NCBI RefSeq assembly: GCF_000292525.1
Contig: NZ_AEYF01000040.1
Span: 186,001-250,000 of the forward strand
Direction: 5' to 3'
Length of the DNA: 64,000 bases
From: Rhizobium sp. CCGE 510
GTDB taxonomy: Bacteria > Pseudomonadota > Alphaproteobacteria > Rhizobiales > Rhizobiaceae
In this document: positions 7,598 to 15,973 of the stretch, piece after piece
Layout of the letters: every line of letters starts with the position of its first letter
Numbering within the stretch: position 1 is the first letter of the stretch
Made by a program: the position numbers and the translations under genes
The notes under the pieces: model-generated
Seen by the model: the letters and a program-made list of their open reading frames with translations, nothing else
What the model was told of the DNA's origin: nothing
Databases searched by the model: none

Positions 7598-9523
7598 GAA
7601 GGATTGGCCGATGCCGGCGTAGATTCCATAATCTGTGCCATCTTCGTACTTGTTCAGCGGCATGGCAAAATCAAGCCGCAGCGGGCCGAAAGGCGTCGCA
7701 TATCGTATCCCGGCGCCGGCGCCGGCGCGGATATCGGAAAAGCCGGGAAAGGTGCTGTCCGATACGGTGCCGACATCGATGAAGGGCACGATGCCGATCG
7801 TATCGGTGATCTTGATGCGGGCCTCCAGCGAACCGGTGACATAGGAGCGGCCGCCTGTGGGATCGCCGTTGTCGTTATAGGGCGAGATTTCCTGAAAGCT
7901 GTATCCGCGCACCGAGCCGCCGCCGCCGGCAAAGAAGCGCTGCGTGGCCGGGATGTTCTCGATGCCATCGCCGCCGATCAGCACGCCGGCAGCGACCTTG
8001 CCGGCCAGCACCATGCCATCCTCGGCGCCGAACGGCAGATAGCCGGAGATCGAACCCTGGAACGCCGCATAGGGTGTGGCGTTGAAGATCTCGTAACCGG
8101 GCTTGGCCGAAAATGTGGCGCGATAGCCTTCGGTCGGGTTGAACTTGTCGTCGCGGGCGTCGCGGTCATATTGTAGCGGCAGCGTGAAGGTCAGGTAGTC
8201 GTTGGTGCCGAAGGCGTCGTCGTCGCGTTCCCAGCTGACCTCGCCGCTCGCCGAAACCGTGTCCCGGTCGGTCAGTTCGTAGGACAGGCCGAGCGAGGCG
8301 GTGACGAGCGTCGCATTATAGGCGTCCGGATTTTCGGTCTTGGCAACGATGCCGGCCTTCAGCGTGGCGGCCGGGAAGAAAGCGCCGGGCTTGGTGAAGA
8401 GGATGCCGGCGGAATAGTCGAGGCTGCCGACATCGGTGGTTTCGCCAAGCCGCGAGACCGAGCCCTCGATCCGCAGCGTTTCGGCTTCGCCAAACAGATT
8501 GCGGTGGCCCCAATAGCCCTGAACGCCGAAGCCGTCGGTGGTCGAATATTGCGCGCCGACGCCGAAATAGCGCCGCTTGCCTTCGGAAACCTCGATGGTC
8601 ATCGGCAAGGTGCCGTCCGGTGCCAGCGCATCGGCTTCGTGAATGGTGACGCTCGAAAAGACGCCGAGGGCGCGAAGCCGCTCGCCGGCTTTCTTCAGCG
8701 TCTCCGGGGAATAGGCTTCGCCCTTGTCGAGCCGGGAATAACGCTGGATGAATGCTGGCTTGACGGTCTTTTCGCCGGTGACGCCGACATCGCCGATCGG
8801 GGCGACCGGGCCACCCTCGGCCGCAAGGACAATATCGACGGTATCGCTGTTGTGATCGGCGACCACCTTGCGTTCGGTCAGCTTGGCAAACGGCCGGCCC
8901 TCGCTCTTCAACTGCTCGACGATCTTGTCGCCGGCCTTGATGATGGCAAGCGAGCCGGCCTGAGCGCCCGGAGCCAGATCGTAATCGGCGGGATTGTGGT
9001 TTGCGGCATCGCCGCCGAACTGCACCTCCCTGACCTTGAAGATCGGACCGGGCGCAATGTCGACGGTGACCGGGACCGACCCGGACCGGTCGAATGTCGG
9101 ATTGGGCGGCAGCTCGTCGATATTCTTGCCGTCGATGGTGATCGTCACCAGACCGCCATAACGGGCCTTTTCATACAGGGTGGCAATCAGCCGCTCGCGG
9201 TCGTCGCGCGCCTTGACGACGATGCCGAGATCGCCGGAAACCGGCTGCTTCTGGTCACCGACAAGACGGGAGCTATTCTCAAGCGCTTCTTTCAGGTCGG
9301 GATCGGCGGTGTCGGCCTTGAGGTCGACATGGTAGCGCACCGGATCGGGCACCTGTTGACCTTCGTCCTCGTCCTTGCCGAAGATGGTGAGGCCGAAAAG
9401 CTTGAAGGCGTAAGCGTCGCCGATCAGGACCGGTGAGAACGCAGCTGCCGCTGCGACCACCATCATGGTGCCTGTTCGCCGATACGCAGTACCTGTTTTC
9501 GGGCCTGTCCCTCTAATTCGCAT
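7595..9523 (-). CDS. tamA: TamA, outer-membrane Omp85-family translocation/assembly protein
   Basis: A 642-residue precursor with a signal sequence (about residues 16-40, AAAAAFSPVLIGDAYA). About 250 residues of POTRA repeats follow, then a 16-strand Omp85 barrel (SEGKRRYFGVGAQYSTTDGF, YDRDARDDKFNPTEGYRATF, FFAGGGGSVRGYSF). The chain ends in GIGQSF with the C-terminal aromatic residue typical of barrel proteins. TamA pairs with TamB, encoded just downstream on the same strand, although a RIME element separates the two. The TAG stop is formed by the outer edge of that RIME element. The ATG at 9523 is the only start that keeps the signal peptide. Confidence 0.93.
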   Translation of the reverse strand: MRIRGTGPKTGTAYRRTGTMMVVAAAAAFSPVLIGDAYAFKLFGLTIFGKDEDEGQQVPDPVRYHVDLKADTADPDLKEALENSSRLVGDQKQPVSGDLGIVVKARDDRERLIATLYEKARYGGLVTITIDGKNIDELPPNPTFDRSGSVPVTVDIAPGPIFKVREVQFGGDAANHNPADYDLAPGAQAGSLAIIKAGDKIVEQLKSEGRPFAKLTERKVVADHNSDTVDIVLAAEGGPVAPIGDVGVTGEKTVKPAFIQRYSRLDKGEAYSPETLKKAGERLRALGVFSSVTIHEADALAPDGTLPMTIEVSEGKRRYFGVGAQYSTTDGFGVQGYWGHRNLFGEAETLRIEGSVSRLGETTDVGSLDYSAGILFTKPGAFFPAATLKAGIVAKTENPDAYNATLVTASLGLSYELTDRDTVSASGEVSWERDDDAFGTNDYLTFTLPLQYDRDARDDKFNPTEGYRATFSAKPGYEIFNATPYAAFQGSISGYLPFGAEDGMVLAGKVAAGVLIGGDGIENIPATQRFFAGGGGSVRGYSFQEISPYNDNGDPTGGRSYVTGSLEARIKITDTIGIVPFIDVGTVSDSTFPGFSDIRAGAGAGIRYATPFGPLRLDFAMPLNKYEDGTDYGIYAGIGQSF

Positions 9524-9590
9524 ACGCCGCTTTTGGTTACGTCTACAATGAAGCTTCGTTGCCCAGCCGTGAACAGCTTAGCGACAAAAA

Positions 9591-9624
9591 CGCGCGGGGT
9601 GTACCATTTTAAATTGCCCGCGCG
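9591..9624. promoter_or_regulatory. Inverted repeat CGCGCGGG/CCCGCGCG upstream of tamA
   Basis: An 8-bp perfect inverted repeat (9591-9598 and 9617-9624) with an AT-rich centre (ccattttaaatt) sits 70-100 bp upstream of the tamA start. It could be a promoter-region operator or a hairpin in the leader. No regulator is identified. Confidence 0.3.
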
Positions 9625-9636
9625 CTAATTTAGTAC

Positions 9637-9665
9637 AAAAAATCCCGGAGGTGTGTCCGGGATTT
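9637..9665 (-). terminator. Rho-independent terminator of the glycine-zipper lipoprotein gene
   Basis: Read on the minus strand, a stem AAATCCCGG/CCGGGATTT with an 8-base loop is followed by a run of T. It lies 28 bp downstream of the lipoprotein gene stop codon and ahead of tamA. Confidence 0.8.
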
Positions 9666-9692
9666 CCTGAATGTGCGGTTTGTAAGCGGTTC

Positions 9693-9950
9693 TCAGCGCG
9701 GGCAGCTATCGATGTAGCGGCGGCCGTAACGGTCGCGGTAGTAGCACTGGCCGGGTTGTTCGGCGACGCTGCCGATCAGTGCGCCGGAGACACCGCCGAT
9801 AGCGGCGCCGACTGCTGCGCCACGGACATTGCCGGTGACGACGCCGCCGATGACGGCACCTGATGCAGCGCCGATGCCGGCGCCCTGCTGGGTGGGCGTG
9901 CAGCTTGCGATCGACAGGCCGACCAATGCGAGTATGACAGCTTTTTTCAT
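9693..9950 (-). CDS. Small glycine-zipper outer-membrane lipoprotein
   Basis: An 85-residue protein starting MKKAVILALVGLSIASC, a lipoprotein signal with lipobox L-S-I-A-S-C (Cys17). The middle holds two glycine zippers (GAGIGAASGAVIGGVVTG and GAAVGAAIGGVSGALIGSV) that can insert in a membrane. The C terminus is Tyr/Arg-rich (CYYRDRYGRRYIDSCPR). The ATG at 9950 is chosen because a CGGAG box precedes it and the lipobox follows directly; longer frames upstream have neither. The protein resembles YMGG-like/Rick_17kDa small lipoproteins common in rhizobia. Its function is not known. Confidence 0.8.
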   Translation of the reverse strand: MKKAVILALVGLSIASCTPTQQGAGIGAASGAVIGGVVTGNVRGAAVGAAIGGVSGALIGSVAEQPGQCYYRDRYGRRYIDSCPR

Positions 9951-10120
9951 GTTTTTTCTCCGAGGTTGTTGCCCAGCGGGCAAAGGCCGTCCCTTTATTT
10001 TTTTCAGGCTAGATCGAAAACTATGTCGGAAGAAAGGGTTGTCCACCGGCGCGCCGATTTTTTTGCGATATCGGTCGTCGGCGTGCTTGCGGCGATCGGC
10101 AAACTCTGCCGGGTTTTTCG

Positions 10121-10137
10121 GATCAATTTCATTGATC
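10121..10137. promoter_or_regulatory. 17-bp palindrome in the hemA upstream region
   Basis: GATCAAT-TTC-ATTGATC is a perfect 7-bp inverted repeat centred 144 bp before the hemA start. It contains the TTGAT/ATCAA half-site letters of FNR/FixK boxes, but in inverted order, so it is not a standard anaerobox. It may be an operator for hemA or for the divergent lipoprotein gene. Confidence 0.3.
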
Positions 10138-10272
10138 GCCACACGCAGATTTTTTATCTGGAATCATTCAAAAAACTGGGCCTTTTGCCGCAGTTGATGG
10201 TAAAGCAAAGGGTAAGCATTGACGCGCGGACGTCCGGTCGGCAAGAACGGCCGCGCGATACTGGAGCATATG

Positions 10273-11487
10273 ATGGATTTCGAAGCGTTTTTCAAAAACG
10301 AGCTGGACGGGCTGCATGCCGAGGGCCGCTACCGCGTTTTTGCCGATCTCGAGCGCCACCGCGGCAATTTCCCGCGCGCGACGCGCCATACGGCCGATGG
10401 CGAAAAGGAAGTCACGGTCTGGTGTTCCAACGACTATCTCGGCATGGGCCAGAACCCGAAGGTGATCGAGGCGATGAAAAACGCCATCGACCACTGTGGC
10501 GCGGGTGCGGGAGGCACCCGGAATATTTCTGGCACCACCCATTATCACGTCATGCTCGAACGTGAACTTGCCGATCTGCACGCCAAGGAATCAGCACTGC
10601 TCTTCACCTCGGGCTATGTGTCCAACTGGGCGGCACTCGGCACGCTCGGCGCCAAAATTCCCGGCCTGATCATCTTCTCTGATTCGCTGAACCATGCATC
10701 GATGATCGAGGGCATCCGTCACGCCAAGTGCGACAAGGTGATCTGGAGGCACAATGACGTCGCCGATCTCGAAGCCAGGCTTAAGGCCGCCGATCCGAAG
10801 GCGCCGAAGCTGATCGCTTTCGAGAGCGTCTATTCGATGGATGGCGATATCGCCCCGATCAAGGAAATCTGCGATCTCGCCGACAAATACGGCGCGATGA
10901 CCTATCTCGACGAAGTGCATGCGGTCGGCATGTACGGCCCGCGCGGCGGCGGCATTGCCGAGCGCGAGGGGCTGATGGACCGGCTGACGGTGATCGAGGG
11001 CACGCTCGGCAAGGCTTTCGGGGTGATGGGCGGTTATATCGCCGCTTCGGCAGCCCTTTGCGATTTCATCCGCTCGTTTGCCTCCGGCTTCATCTTCACC
11101 ACGGCGCTGCCTCCGGCGCTTGCCGCCGGTGCGGTCGCTTCGATCCAGCACCTGAAGGTCAGCCAGTTCGAGCGCGCCCGCCATCAGGACCGGGTCCGCA
11201 AGCTCCGGGCGCTGCTCGACCAGCGCGGTATTCCGCATGTACCCAATCCGAGCCATATCGTGCCGGTGCTGGTCGGCGATGCGGCCAAGTGCAAGTGGAT
11301 CTCCGACCTGCTGCTCGACAATTGCGGCGTCTACGTCCAGCCGATCAATTATCCCACCGTGCCGAAGAAGACCGAGCGGCTGCGCATCACCCCGACGCCG
11401 CTGCATTCGGATGCCGATATCGCCCATCTGGTCGAGGCGCTGCATTCGCTGTGGTCGCGCTGCGCGCTGGCAAGGCACGTCGCCTGA
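10273..11487 (+). CDS. hemA: 5-aminolevulinate synthase
   Basis: A 404-residue pyridoxal-phosphate enzyme that condenses glycine with succinyl-CoA to 5-aminolevulinate, the first step of haem synthesis by the Shemin pathway of alphaproteobacteria. Visible motifs are CSNDYLGMGQ (residues 51-60), the substrate-binding GAGAGGTRNISGTTHYH, the YLDEVHAVGMYGPRGGG aspartate region and the Schiff-base lysine in EGTLGKAFG (about Lys247). Rhizobial HemA normally begins MDFEAFF, so the second of two adjacent ATGs (10273) is chosen, with GGAG 6 bp upstream. The gene stands alone. A 17-bp palindrome lies upstream. Confidence 0.97.
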   Translation: MDFEAFFKNELDGLHAEGRYRVFADLERHRGNFPRATRHTADGEKEVTVWCSNDYLGMGQNPKVIEAMKNAIDHCGAGAGGTRNISGTTHYHVMLERELADLHAKESALLFTSGYVSNWAALGTLGAKIPGLIIFSDSLNHASMIEGIRHAKCDKVIWRHNDVADLEARLKAADPKAPKLIAFESVYSMDGDIAPIKEICDLADKYGAMTYLDEVHAVGMYGPRGGGIAEREGLMDRLTVIEGTLGKAFGVMGGYIAASAALCDFIRSFASGFIFTTALPPALAAGAVASIQHLKVSQFERARHQDRVRKLRALLDQRGIPHVPNPSHIVPVLVGDAAKCKWISDLLLDNCGVYVQPINYPTVPKKTERLRITPTPLHSDADIAHLVEALHSLWSRCALARHVA

Positions 11488-11515
11488 GTTTTTCGATGAT
11501 CGCTCCGTCATAGTT

Positions 11516-11538
11516 CAGGACCTCCATTGGAGGTTCTG
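11516..11538 (+). terminator. Inverted repeat after hemA
   Basis: CAGGACCTCCA/TGGAGGTTCTG is an 11-bp near-perfect inverted repeat 29 bp after the hemA stop. There is no T run, so it is at best a weak or Rho-assisted terminator. The remaining bases up to about 11720 show no gene. Confidence 0.45.
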
Positions 11539-11725
11539 ACGGCGATCGTCCTGTTTCCGCAAGGGCGCCGCTGCCGCTTCCCTGCGCCTGCTTAAAATTT
11601 TACACGCGCTGCTTCGGCTCAAGATCGACGATACATTGCAATCGGTCCGACCGATGCGCATGGGTCTTCCTCTGTGCTTGCGCTTATCCGCCCACTGTCT
11701 TCCCTAATCCGGAACTCCGATTTGC

Positions 11726-11777
11726 GTGAGAAAACCTTTTCTCACTTGACACTTTCGTTGGTAAAAGCTTTTCTCAC
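11726..11777 (+). promoter_or_regulatory. Double LacI-type operator around a TTGACA promoter element
   Basis: Operator 1 is a perfect palindrome, GTGAGAAAA-CC-TTTTCTCAC (11726-11745). Operator 2 is GGTAAAAGCTTTTCTC (11760-11775), with AAAAGCTTTT at 11763-11772. The centres are about 32 bp apart, close to three helical turns, so both would face the same side of the DNA. A TTGACA -35 box (11746-11751) lies between them. The downstream gene is a LacI-family repressor, so autorepression of the whole operon is likely (inference). Confidence 0.75.
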
Positions 11778-11799
11778 GTCACTTCAGAAGGAGGAAACT

Positions 11800-12822
11800 C
11801 TGAATATAGCGGGAGGAAAAAGAGGCAGGATCACCATCCATGAGGTGGCGGCGGCGGCCGGGGTGAGCATTTCGACGGCGTCGAAGGCGCTCAACGACAC
11901 CGGCCGGATGGGCGCGGAAACCCGCGAGCGGGTGAAGCGGATCGCCGGCGAAATCGGCTATCGGCCGAATGCGCTGGCGAGAGGGCTTCTGAGCAAACGC
12001 AGCTTCACCATCGGGCTCTTGACCAACGACACTTACGGTCGGTTCACGCTGCCGGTGATGGCGGGTATTTCGGACGCGCTGGTCGATCACGGGGTTTCGG
12101 TTTTTCTCTGCGCCATCGAAGACGATCCGGCGCTCGCCCAGATCCATGTCGATGCGATGCTCGACAAACAGGTCGACGGCATCATCGCCACGGGGAAACG
12201 GTTGGACAGGCGTCTGCCTGTCGATCTGTCGAATTTGCACGTGCCTGTCGTCTACGCCTTCACCGAGGGGACGCAGAACAGCGTTACCTTCCGTTCGGAC
12301 GACGAACAGGGGGCGAGACTGGCGGTGGAATGGCTGGCCAAGGTCGGGCGGCGGCGGATCGCCCATATCACCGGGCCGGAAGAGTTCTTTTCGGTGCGCG
12401 AGCGCGCCGGCGCCTATCACGCGGTGGCAGGCCACCGCGAACCGGTGCTCTACGGCGTCTGGTCGGAAAGCTGGGGCCATGAGGCGGTGGAGCAGCTTTG
12501 GAAAAGGCCGGGAGAAAAGCCGGACGCGCTGTTCTGCGGCAATGACCAGATTGCCCGTGGTGCCGCCGATGCGCTGCGCGAGCGCGGCGTCAAGGTGCCG
12601 CAGGATGTCTCGGTGATCGGCTTCGACAATTGGGAGATTGTCGCCGCCCAGACCCGGCCGCCGCTGACCACGGTGGATATGGAGTTGAAGGAGCTCGGGC
12701 GGCAGGCCGGATTGACGGTTCTGGCGCTTGCGGAAGGCCGGCCGGTCGAGCCGGGAGTGCGGAAATTGCCGTGCCGGCTCGTCGTCCGGCAGTCATGCGG
12801 GGGTAAAACCTCGAGGGAATGA
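11800..12822 (+). CDS. LacI-family repressor of the arabinofuranoside-type sugar operon
   Basis: A 340-residue protein. An N-terminal helix-turn-helix (ITIHEVAAAAGVSISTASKA) and hinge helix (GYRPNALARGLLSKRS) lead into a periplasmic-binding-protein-like ligand domain (FTIGLLTNDTYG, DEQGARLAVEWL, DALFCGNDQIARGAADAL, VPQDVSVIGFDNWEI). The frame is open back to 11674, but the operators and TTGACA box lie inside that extension. The best start is therefore CTG at 11800, with AAGGAGG 5 bp upstream. No ATG or GTG is available between the promoter and the HTH; TTG 11758 lies within the promoter. Five transport and hydrolase genes follow on the same strand. Confidence 0.88.
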   Translation: MNIAGGKRGRITIHEVAAAAGVSISTASKALNDTGRMGAETRERVKRIAGEIGYRPNALARGLLSKRSFTIGLLTNDTYGRFTLPVMAGISDALVDHGVSVFLCAIEDDPALAQIHVDAMLDKQVDGIIATGKRLDRRLPVDLSNLHVPVVYAFTEGTQNSVTFRSDDEQGARLAVEWLAKVGRRRIAHITGPEEFFSVRERAGAYHAVAGHREPVLYGVWSESWGHEAVEQLWKRPGEKPDALFCGNDQIARGAADALRERGVKVPQDVSVIGFDNWEIVAAQTRPPLTTVDMELKELGRQAGLTVLALAEGRPVEPGVRKLPCRLVVRQSCGGKTSRE

Positions 12823-12827
12823 GCAAA

Positions 12828-12845
12828 GGCGCAGGGAGATGCGCC
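12828..12845 (+). promoter_or_regulatory. mRNA hairpin before the solute-binding protein gene
   Basis: GGCGCA-GGGAGA-TGCGCC forms a perfect 6-bp stem just after the LacI stop and ahead of the GGGAGGAG ribosome binding site. It could stabilise the 5' end of a processed transcript for the highly needed binding protein. The function is inferred from position. Confidence 0.35.
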
Positions 12846-12862
12846 ATATCGGGAGGAGTGTC

Positions 12863-14101
12863 ATGATCAAGCGTCTTTTGGCGGCGACCAGCATCGCTAC
12901 CTTATGCCTGTTTTCGGCTGCGTCGGCGGCTGAAAATGTCGAAATGTGGGTTCGCTCCGGCATCGGCGACGCCTTCAAGAAGGTCGTCGAAGCCTATAAT
13001 GCCGGCCATGAGACCAAGGTCGTGATGACCGAGGTGCCGTTCTCCGAGCTGGTGCAGAAATATGCGACGGCGATCGCCGGCGGACAGGCGCCCGACGCCC
13101 TGTCGATGGATCTGATCTATAACCCCGCCTTTGCCGCGGCCGGGCAGCTGGAAGATCTGACGGACTGGGCAAAGTCGCTGCCCTATTTCAACTCGCTGTC
13201 GCCCTCGCATGTCCGCCTCGGCACCTACCAGGACAAGATTTACGGCCTGCCGCTGTCGGTTGAGACATCGGTTTTTGCCTGGAACAAGGACCTTTATAAG
13301 AAGGCCGGCCTCGACCCGGAAAAGGCGCCTGCCAACTGGGACGAAATCACCGCCAACGCCGAGAAGATCCGGGCCTTGGGTGACGATACATACGGCTTCT
13401 ATTTCTCCGGCGGCGGCTGCGGTGGCTGCATGATCTTCACCTTCACGCCGCTCACCTGGGGTGCGGGGGCCGATATCCTGTCGGCCGACAGCAAGACGGC
13501 TACGCTCGATACGCCGCAGATGCGCAAGGCCGTCGATATCTACCGCAACATGGTCAAGAAGGACCTGGTGCCGGCGGGTGCGGCCAGCGATACTGGCGCC
13601 AACTTCCTGACCTTCACCAATGGCAAGATCGGCCAGCAGACCCTCGGCGCCTTTGCCATCGGCACGCTGGTGACCGAGCATCCGGACATCAACTTCGGCG
13701 TGACGCTCATTCCGGGCGTCGACGGCAAGCCGTCGTCCTTTGCCGGCGGCGATAATTTCGTCATCACCAAGGGCACCAAGAAGATCGACGCGGTGAAGGG
13801 CTTCCTCGAATATGTCTATTCGGAGGACGGTCAGAAGATCATGGCGAAATACGGCAGCCTGCCGACCCGCGGCGATATCGCCGACAAGGTGCTGGAAGGG
13901 CTCGATCCACGCATGCAGGTCGGCCTCAAGGCGATCAGCGTGGCCAAGACGCCCTATACGCTGCAGTTCAATGACCTGATCAACAGCGCCAACGGCCCGT
14001 GGGCGAGCTTCACCAACGCCGCGATCTTCGGCGACGATGTCGACGGCGCGTTTTCCAGCGCCCAGGCGGAAATGCAATCGATCATCGATAGCGGCCAATA
14101 A
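12863..14101 (+). CDS. ABC sugar transporter, periplasmic solute-binding protein
   Basis: A 412-residue family 1 extracellular solute-binding protein. It starts with a Sec signal (MIKRLLAATSIATLCLFSAA, cleavage after ASA near residue 22). The mature chain opens ENVEMWVRSG and has the sugar-binding pattern of MalE/UgpB-like proteins (DALSMDLIYNPAFAAAGQLE, VFAWNKDLYKKAGLDPEKAP, AVKGFLEYVYSEDGQKIMAK). It captures the operon's sugar in the periplasm and hands it to the two permeases. The ATG at 12863 has GGGAGGAG upstream. Substrate specificity is inferred from the GH127 gene in the same operon. Confidence 0.92.
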   Translation: MIKRLLAATSIATLCLFSAASAAENVEMWVRSGIGDAFKKVVEAYNAGHETKVVMTEVPFSELVQKYATAIAGGQAPDALSMDLIYNPAFAAAGQLEDLTDWAKSLPYFNSLSPSHVRLGTYQDKIYGLPLSVETSVFAWNKDLYKKAGLDPEKAPANWDEITANAEKIRALGDDTYGFYFSGGGCGGCMIFTFTPLTWGAGADILSADSKTATLDTPQMRKAVDIYRNMVKKDLVPAGAASDTGANFLTFTNGKIGQQTLGAFAIGTLVTEHPDINFGVTLIPGVDGKPSSFAGGDNFVITKGTKKIDAVKGFLEYVYSEDGQKIMAKYGSLPTRGDIADKVLEGLDPRMQVGLKAISVAKTPYTLQFNDLINSANGPWASFTNAAIFGDDVDGAFSSAQAEMQSIIDSGQ

Positions 14102-14103
14102 CT

Positions 14104-14126
14104 CTCTCCCGGCCGCGGCCGGGGAG
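14104..14126 (+). promoter_or_regulatory. GC-rich hairpin after the solute-binding protein gene
   Basis: CCCGGC-CGCG-GCCGGG, extended by a CTC/GAG pair, folds right after the stop codon and before the permease gene. Such hairpins in ABC operons often protect the upstream binding-protein mRNA and lower permease expression. There is no T run, so full termination is unlikely. Confidence 0.45.
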
Positions 14127-14176
14127 CGGTGGCAGCTTCCCGGCCAAATCCCAACCGACAAATGCGGAGCGTTTCG

Positions 14177-15094
14177 ATGACCGGTTCCGGTCCAGAGATC
14201 CTATTGCCTCGGCGCCGGCGGCGACGCCAATCGAACTGGCGTGGCCTTGCCTATATCGCGCCGGCCATGGCGCTGGTCATCGTCTTCTTCCTCATGCCGG
14301 TGCTGTTCACCGGGTGGATGAGCCTGCACAACTGGCCGCTGATGGGGGCGTCGCGCTGGATCGGTTTCAACAATTATTACCGCATGGTCAACGACACCCG
14401 CTTCGTGACGGCGCTCTATTTCACCGCCTATTATACGCTCATCGTCACCATCGCCATCTTCGCCGTCGCCTTTCCGCTGGCGATTTTCGTCGAGAAGGAA
14501 CGGCAGTTCGTCGGTGCCTATCGCACGGTGATCTTCCTGCCGGTCGTCGTCGGCCTGGCCACCGCCTCGCTGCTCTGGGTGTGGCTTGCCAATGTCGATA
14601 GCGGCTTCATCGGCCCGGCGCTGAAGGCGCTCGGCCTGGTGGAAAAGAGCCCCAATCTGCTGGCGACCTTCGACACCGCCTTTCTGACGATCGTGGTGAT
14701 GGTCGTCTGGAAGATCGCCGGCTTCACCATGATCATTCTGCTGACCGGACTGCAGGCCATCCCGTCCGAGCTGACGGAGGCTGCCCGCATCGACGGCGCC
14801 GGCCGCTGGCAGCGTTTCCGGCATCTGACGCTGCCGCTGATGAGGAAGACCATCGCGCTGGCGCTGATCGTCTCGGTCACCGGCTCGATCCTCGCCTTCG
14901 ACCAGTTCTACATCATGACCTCGGGCGGACCGCAGAACAAGATGATCTCGGTGGTCTATTACATCTTCAACCAGTCCTTCGTGTCGTTCAATCTCGGTTA
15001 TGGCGCGGCGCTGTCGATCGTGCTGCTCGCCATCCTGATGGCGATCAGCATCGTGCAGCTCTGGCTGCTGCGCGTCGGGGAGGAGCGTCCATGA
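14177..15094 (+). CDS. ABC sugar transporter permease 1 (MalF/UgpA type)
   Basis: A 305-residue inner-membrane protein with six predicted helices, beginning with an Arg-rich cytoplasmic stretch (PRRRRRRQSNWRG) before helix 1 (AYIAPAMALVIVFFLMPVLF). The EAA loop for ATPase contact is seen as SELTEAARIDGAGRWQRFRH. The ATG at 14177 has GGAG 7 bp upstream. The last codons overlap the next gene by 4 bp (ATGA), implying translational coupling of the two permeases. Confidence 0.93.
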   Translation: MTGSGPEILLPRRRRRRQSNWRGLAYIAPAMALVIVFFLMPVLFTGWMSLHNWPLMGASRWIGFNNYYRMVNDTRFVTALYFTAYYTLIVTIAIFAVAFPLAIFVEKERQFVGAYRTVIFLPVVVGLATASLLWVWLANVDSGFIGPALKALGLVEKSPNLLATFDTAFLTIVVMVVWKIAGFTMIILLTGLQAIPSELTEAARIDGAGRWQRFRHLTLPLMRKTIALALIVSVTGSILAFDQFYIMTSGGPQNKMISVVYYIFNQSFVSFNLGYGAALSIVLLAILMAISIVQLWLLRVGEERP

Positions 15095-15954
15095 TCACCT
15101 CGAGGGAACGCCGCGCCCGCAAAGCCTTCCGGGTGAAGTCCGCCTATCATCTCACCGGCATCGCGATTTCGATCTTCTTTCTCGCCCCCTTCGTGATCAC
15201 GCTGTTGTCGTCCTTCCGGCATGGCACCGAGGCCAGCCTGCCGCCCTTGCCGCCATGGCCGACCTCAGGCGTCAGCATCGATTCCTACGCGCTGCTCGAT
15301 ACGTTCGGCGCCGGCATCTGGCAGCATATGATCAATTCGCTGTTCGTCTCGGTCGCCACCGTGGTGCTGACCGTCGGCGTCAGCCTGCTCGCCGGTTACG
15401 GTTTTTCGCGCTATCGCTTCCCGCTAAAGAATGCACTGTTCGTGCTGATCATCACCACGCTGATGATCCCGTTCCAGTCGATCCTGACGCCGCTCTTCAT
15501 CATCCTGGCAAAACTTGGCCTCAACAATTCGCTCATCGGGCTGACGCTGGTCTATGTGACGCTGCAGTTGCCCTTCTCGGTCTTCATGATGCGCAACGCT
15601 TTCGATGCCGTGCCGAAGGAGATCGAAGAGGCGGCGCGCATCGATGGCGCGCGTGACCTCCGGCTCCTGGTCCGCGTTCTGCTGCCGCTGGTGCTTCCCG
15701 GTGTGGCGACGGTGGCAATCTTTGCCTTCCTCAATGCCTGGAACGAGTTTCTAGCCGCCCTGGTGCTGCTCTCCAGCAATGAGAAATACACCCTGCCGGT
15801 GCTGATGACGGCGGTTCGCGCCGGGCGGCTCGGCGCCATCAACTGGGGAGCGGTGCAGGCCGGTGTCGTCGTCATGACGATCCCCTGCCTGATCGTCTTC
15901 CTGCTCCTGCAACGCTACTACATGCGCGGGCTGATGGCCGGCGCGGTGAAATAA
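15091..15954 (+). CDS. ABC sugar transporter permease 2 (MalG/UgpE type)
   Basis: A 287-residue partner permease with six predicted membrane helices and the EAA motif KEIEEAARIDGARDLRLLVR. Its start overlaps the stop of permease 1, with GGGGAGGAG upstream. It pairs with permease 1 to form the transmembrane pore. The hydrolase gene starts 19 bp downstream. Confidence 0.93.
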   Translation: MITSRERRARKAFRVKSAYHLTGIAISIFFLAPFVITLLSSFRHGTEASLPPLPPWPTSGVSIDSYALLDTFGAGIWQHMINSLFVSVATVVLTVGVSLLAGYGFSRYRFPLKNALFVLIITTLMIPFQSILTPLFIILAKLGLNNSLIGLTLVYVTLQLPFSVFMMRNAFDAVPKEIEEAARIDGARDLRLLVRVLLPLVLPGVATVAIFAFLNAWNEFLAALVLLSSNEKYTLPVLMTAVRAGRLGAINWGAVQAGVVVMTIPCLIVFLLLQRYYMRGLMAGAVK

Positions 15955-15973
15955 CCGAGGGAAAATCGAGCCC

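Noticed and set aside
11674..11799. N-terminal extension of the LacI repressor
   Set aside because: It would be encoded by the operators and promoter and lacks similarity to LacI proteins.
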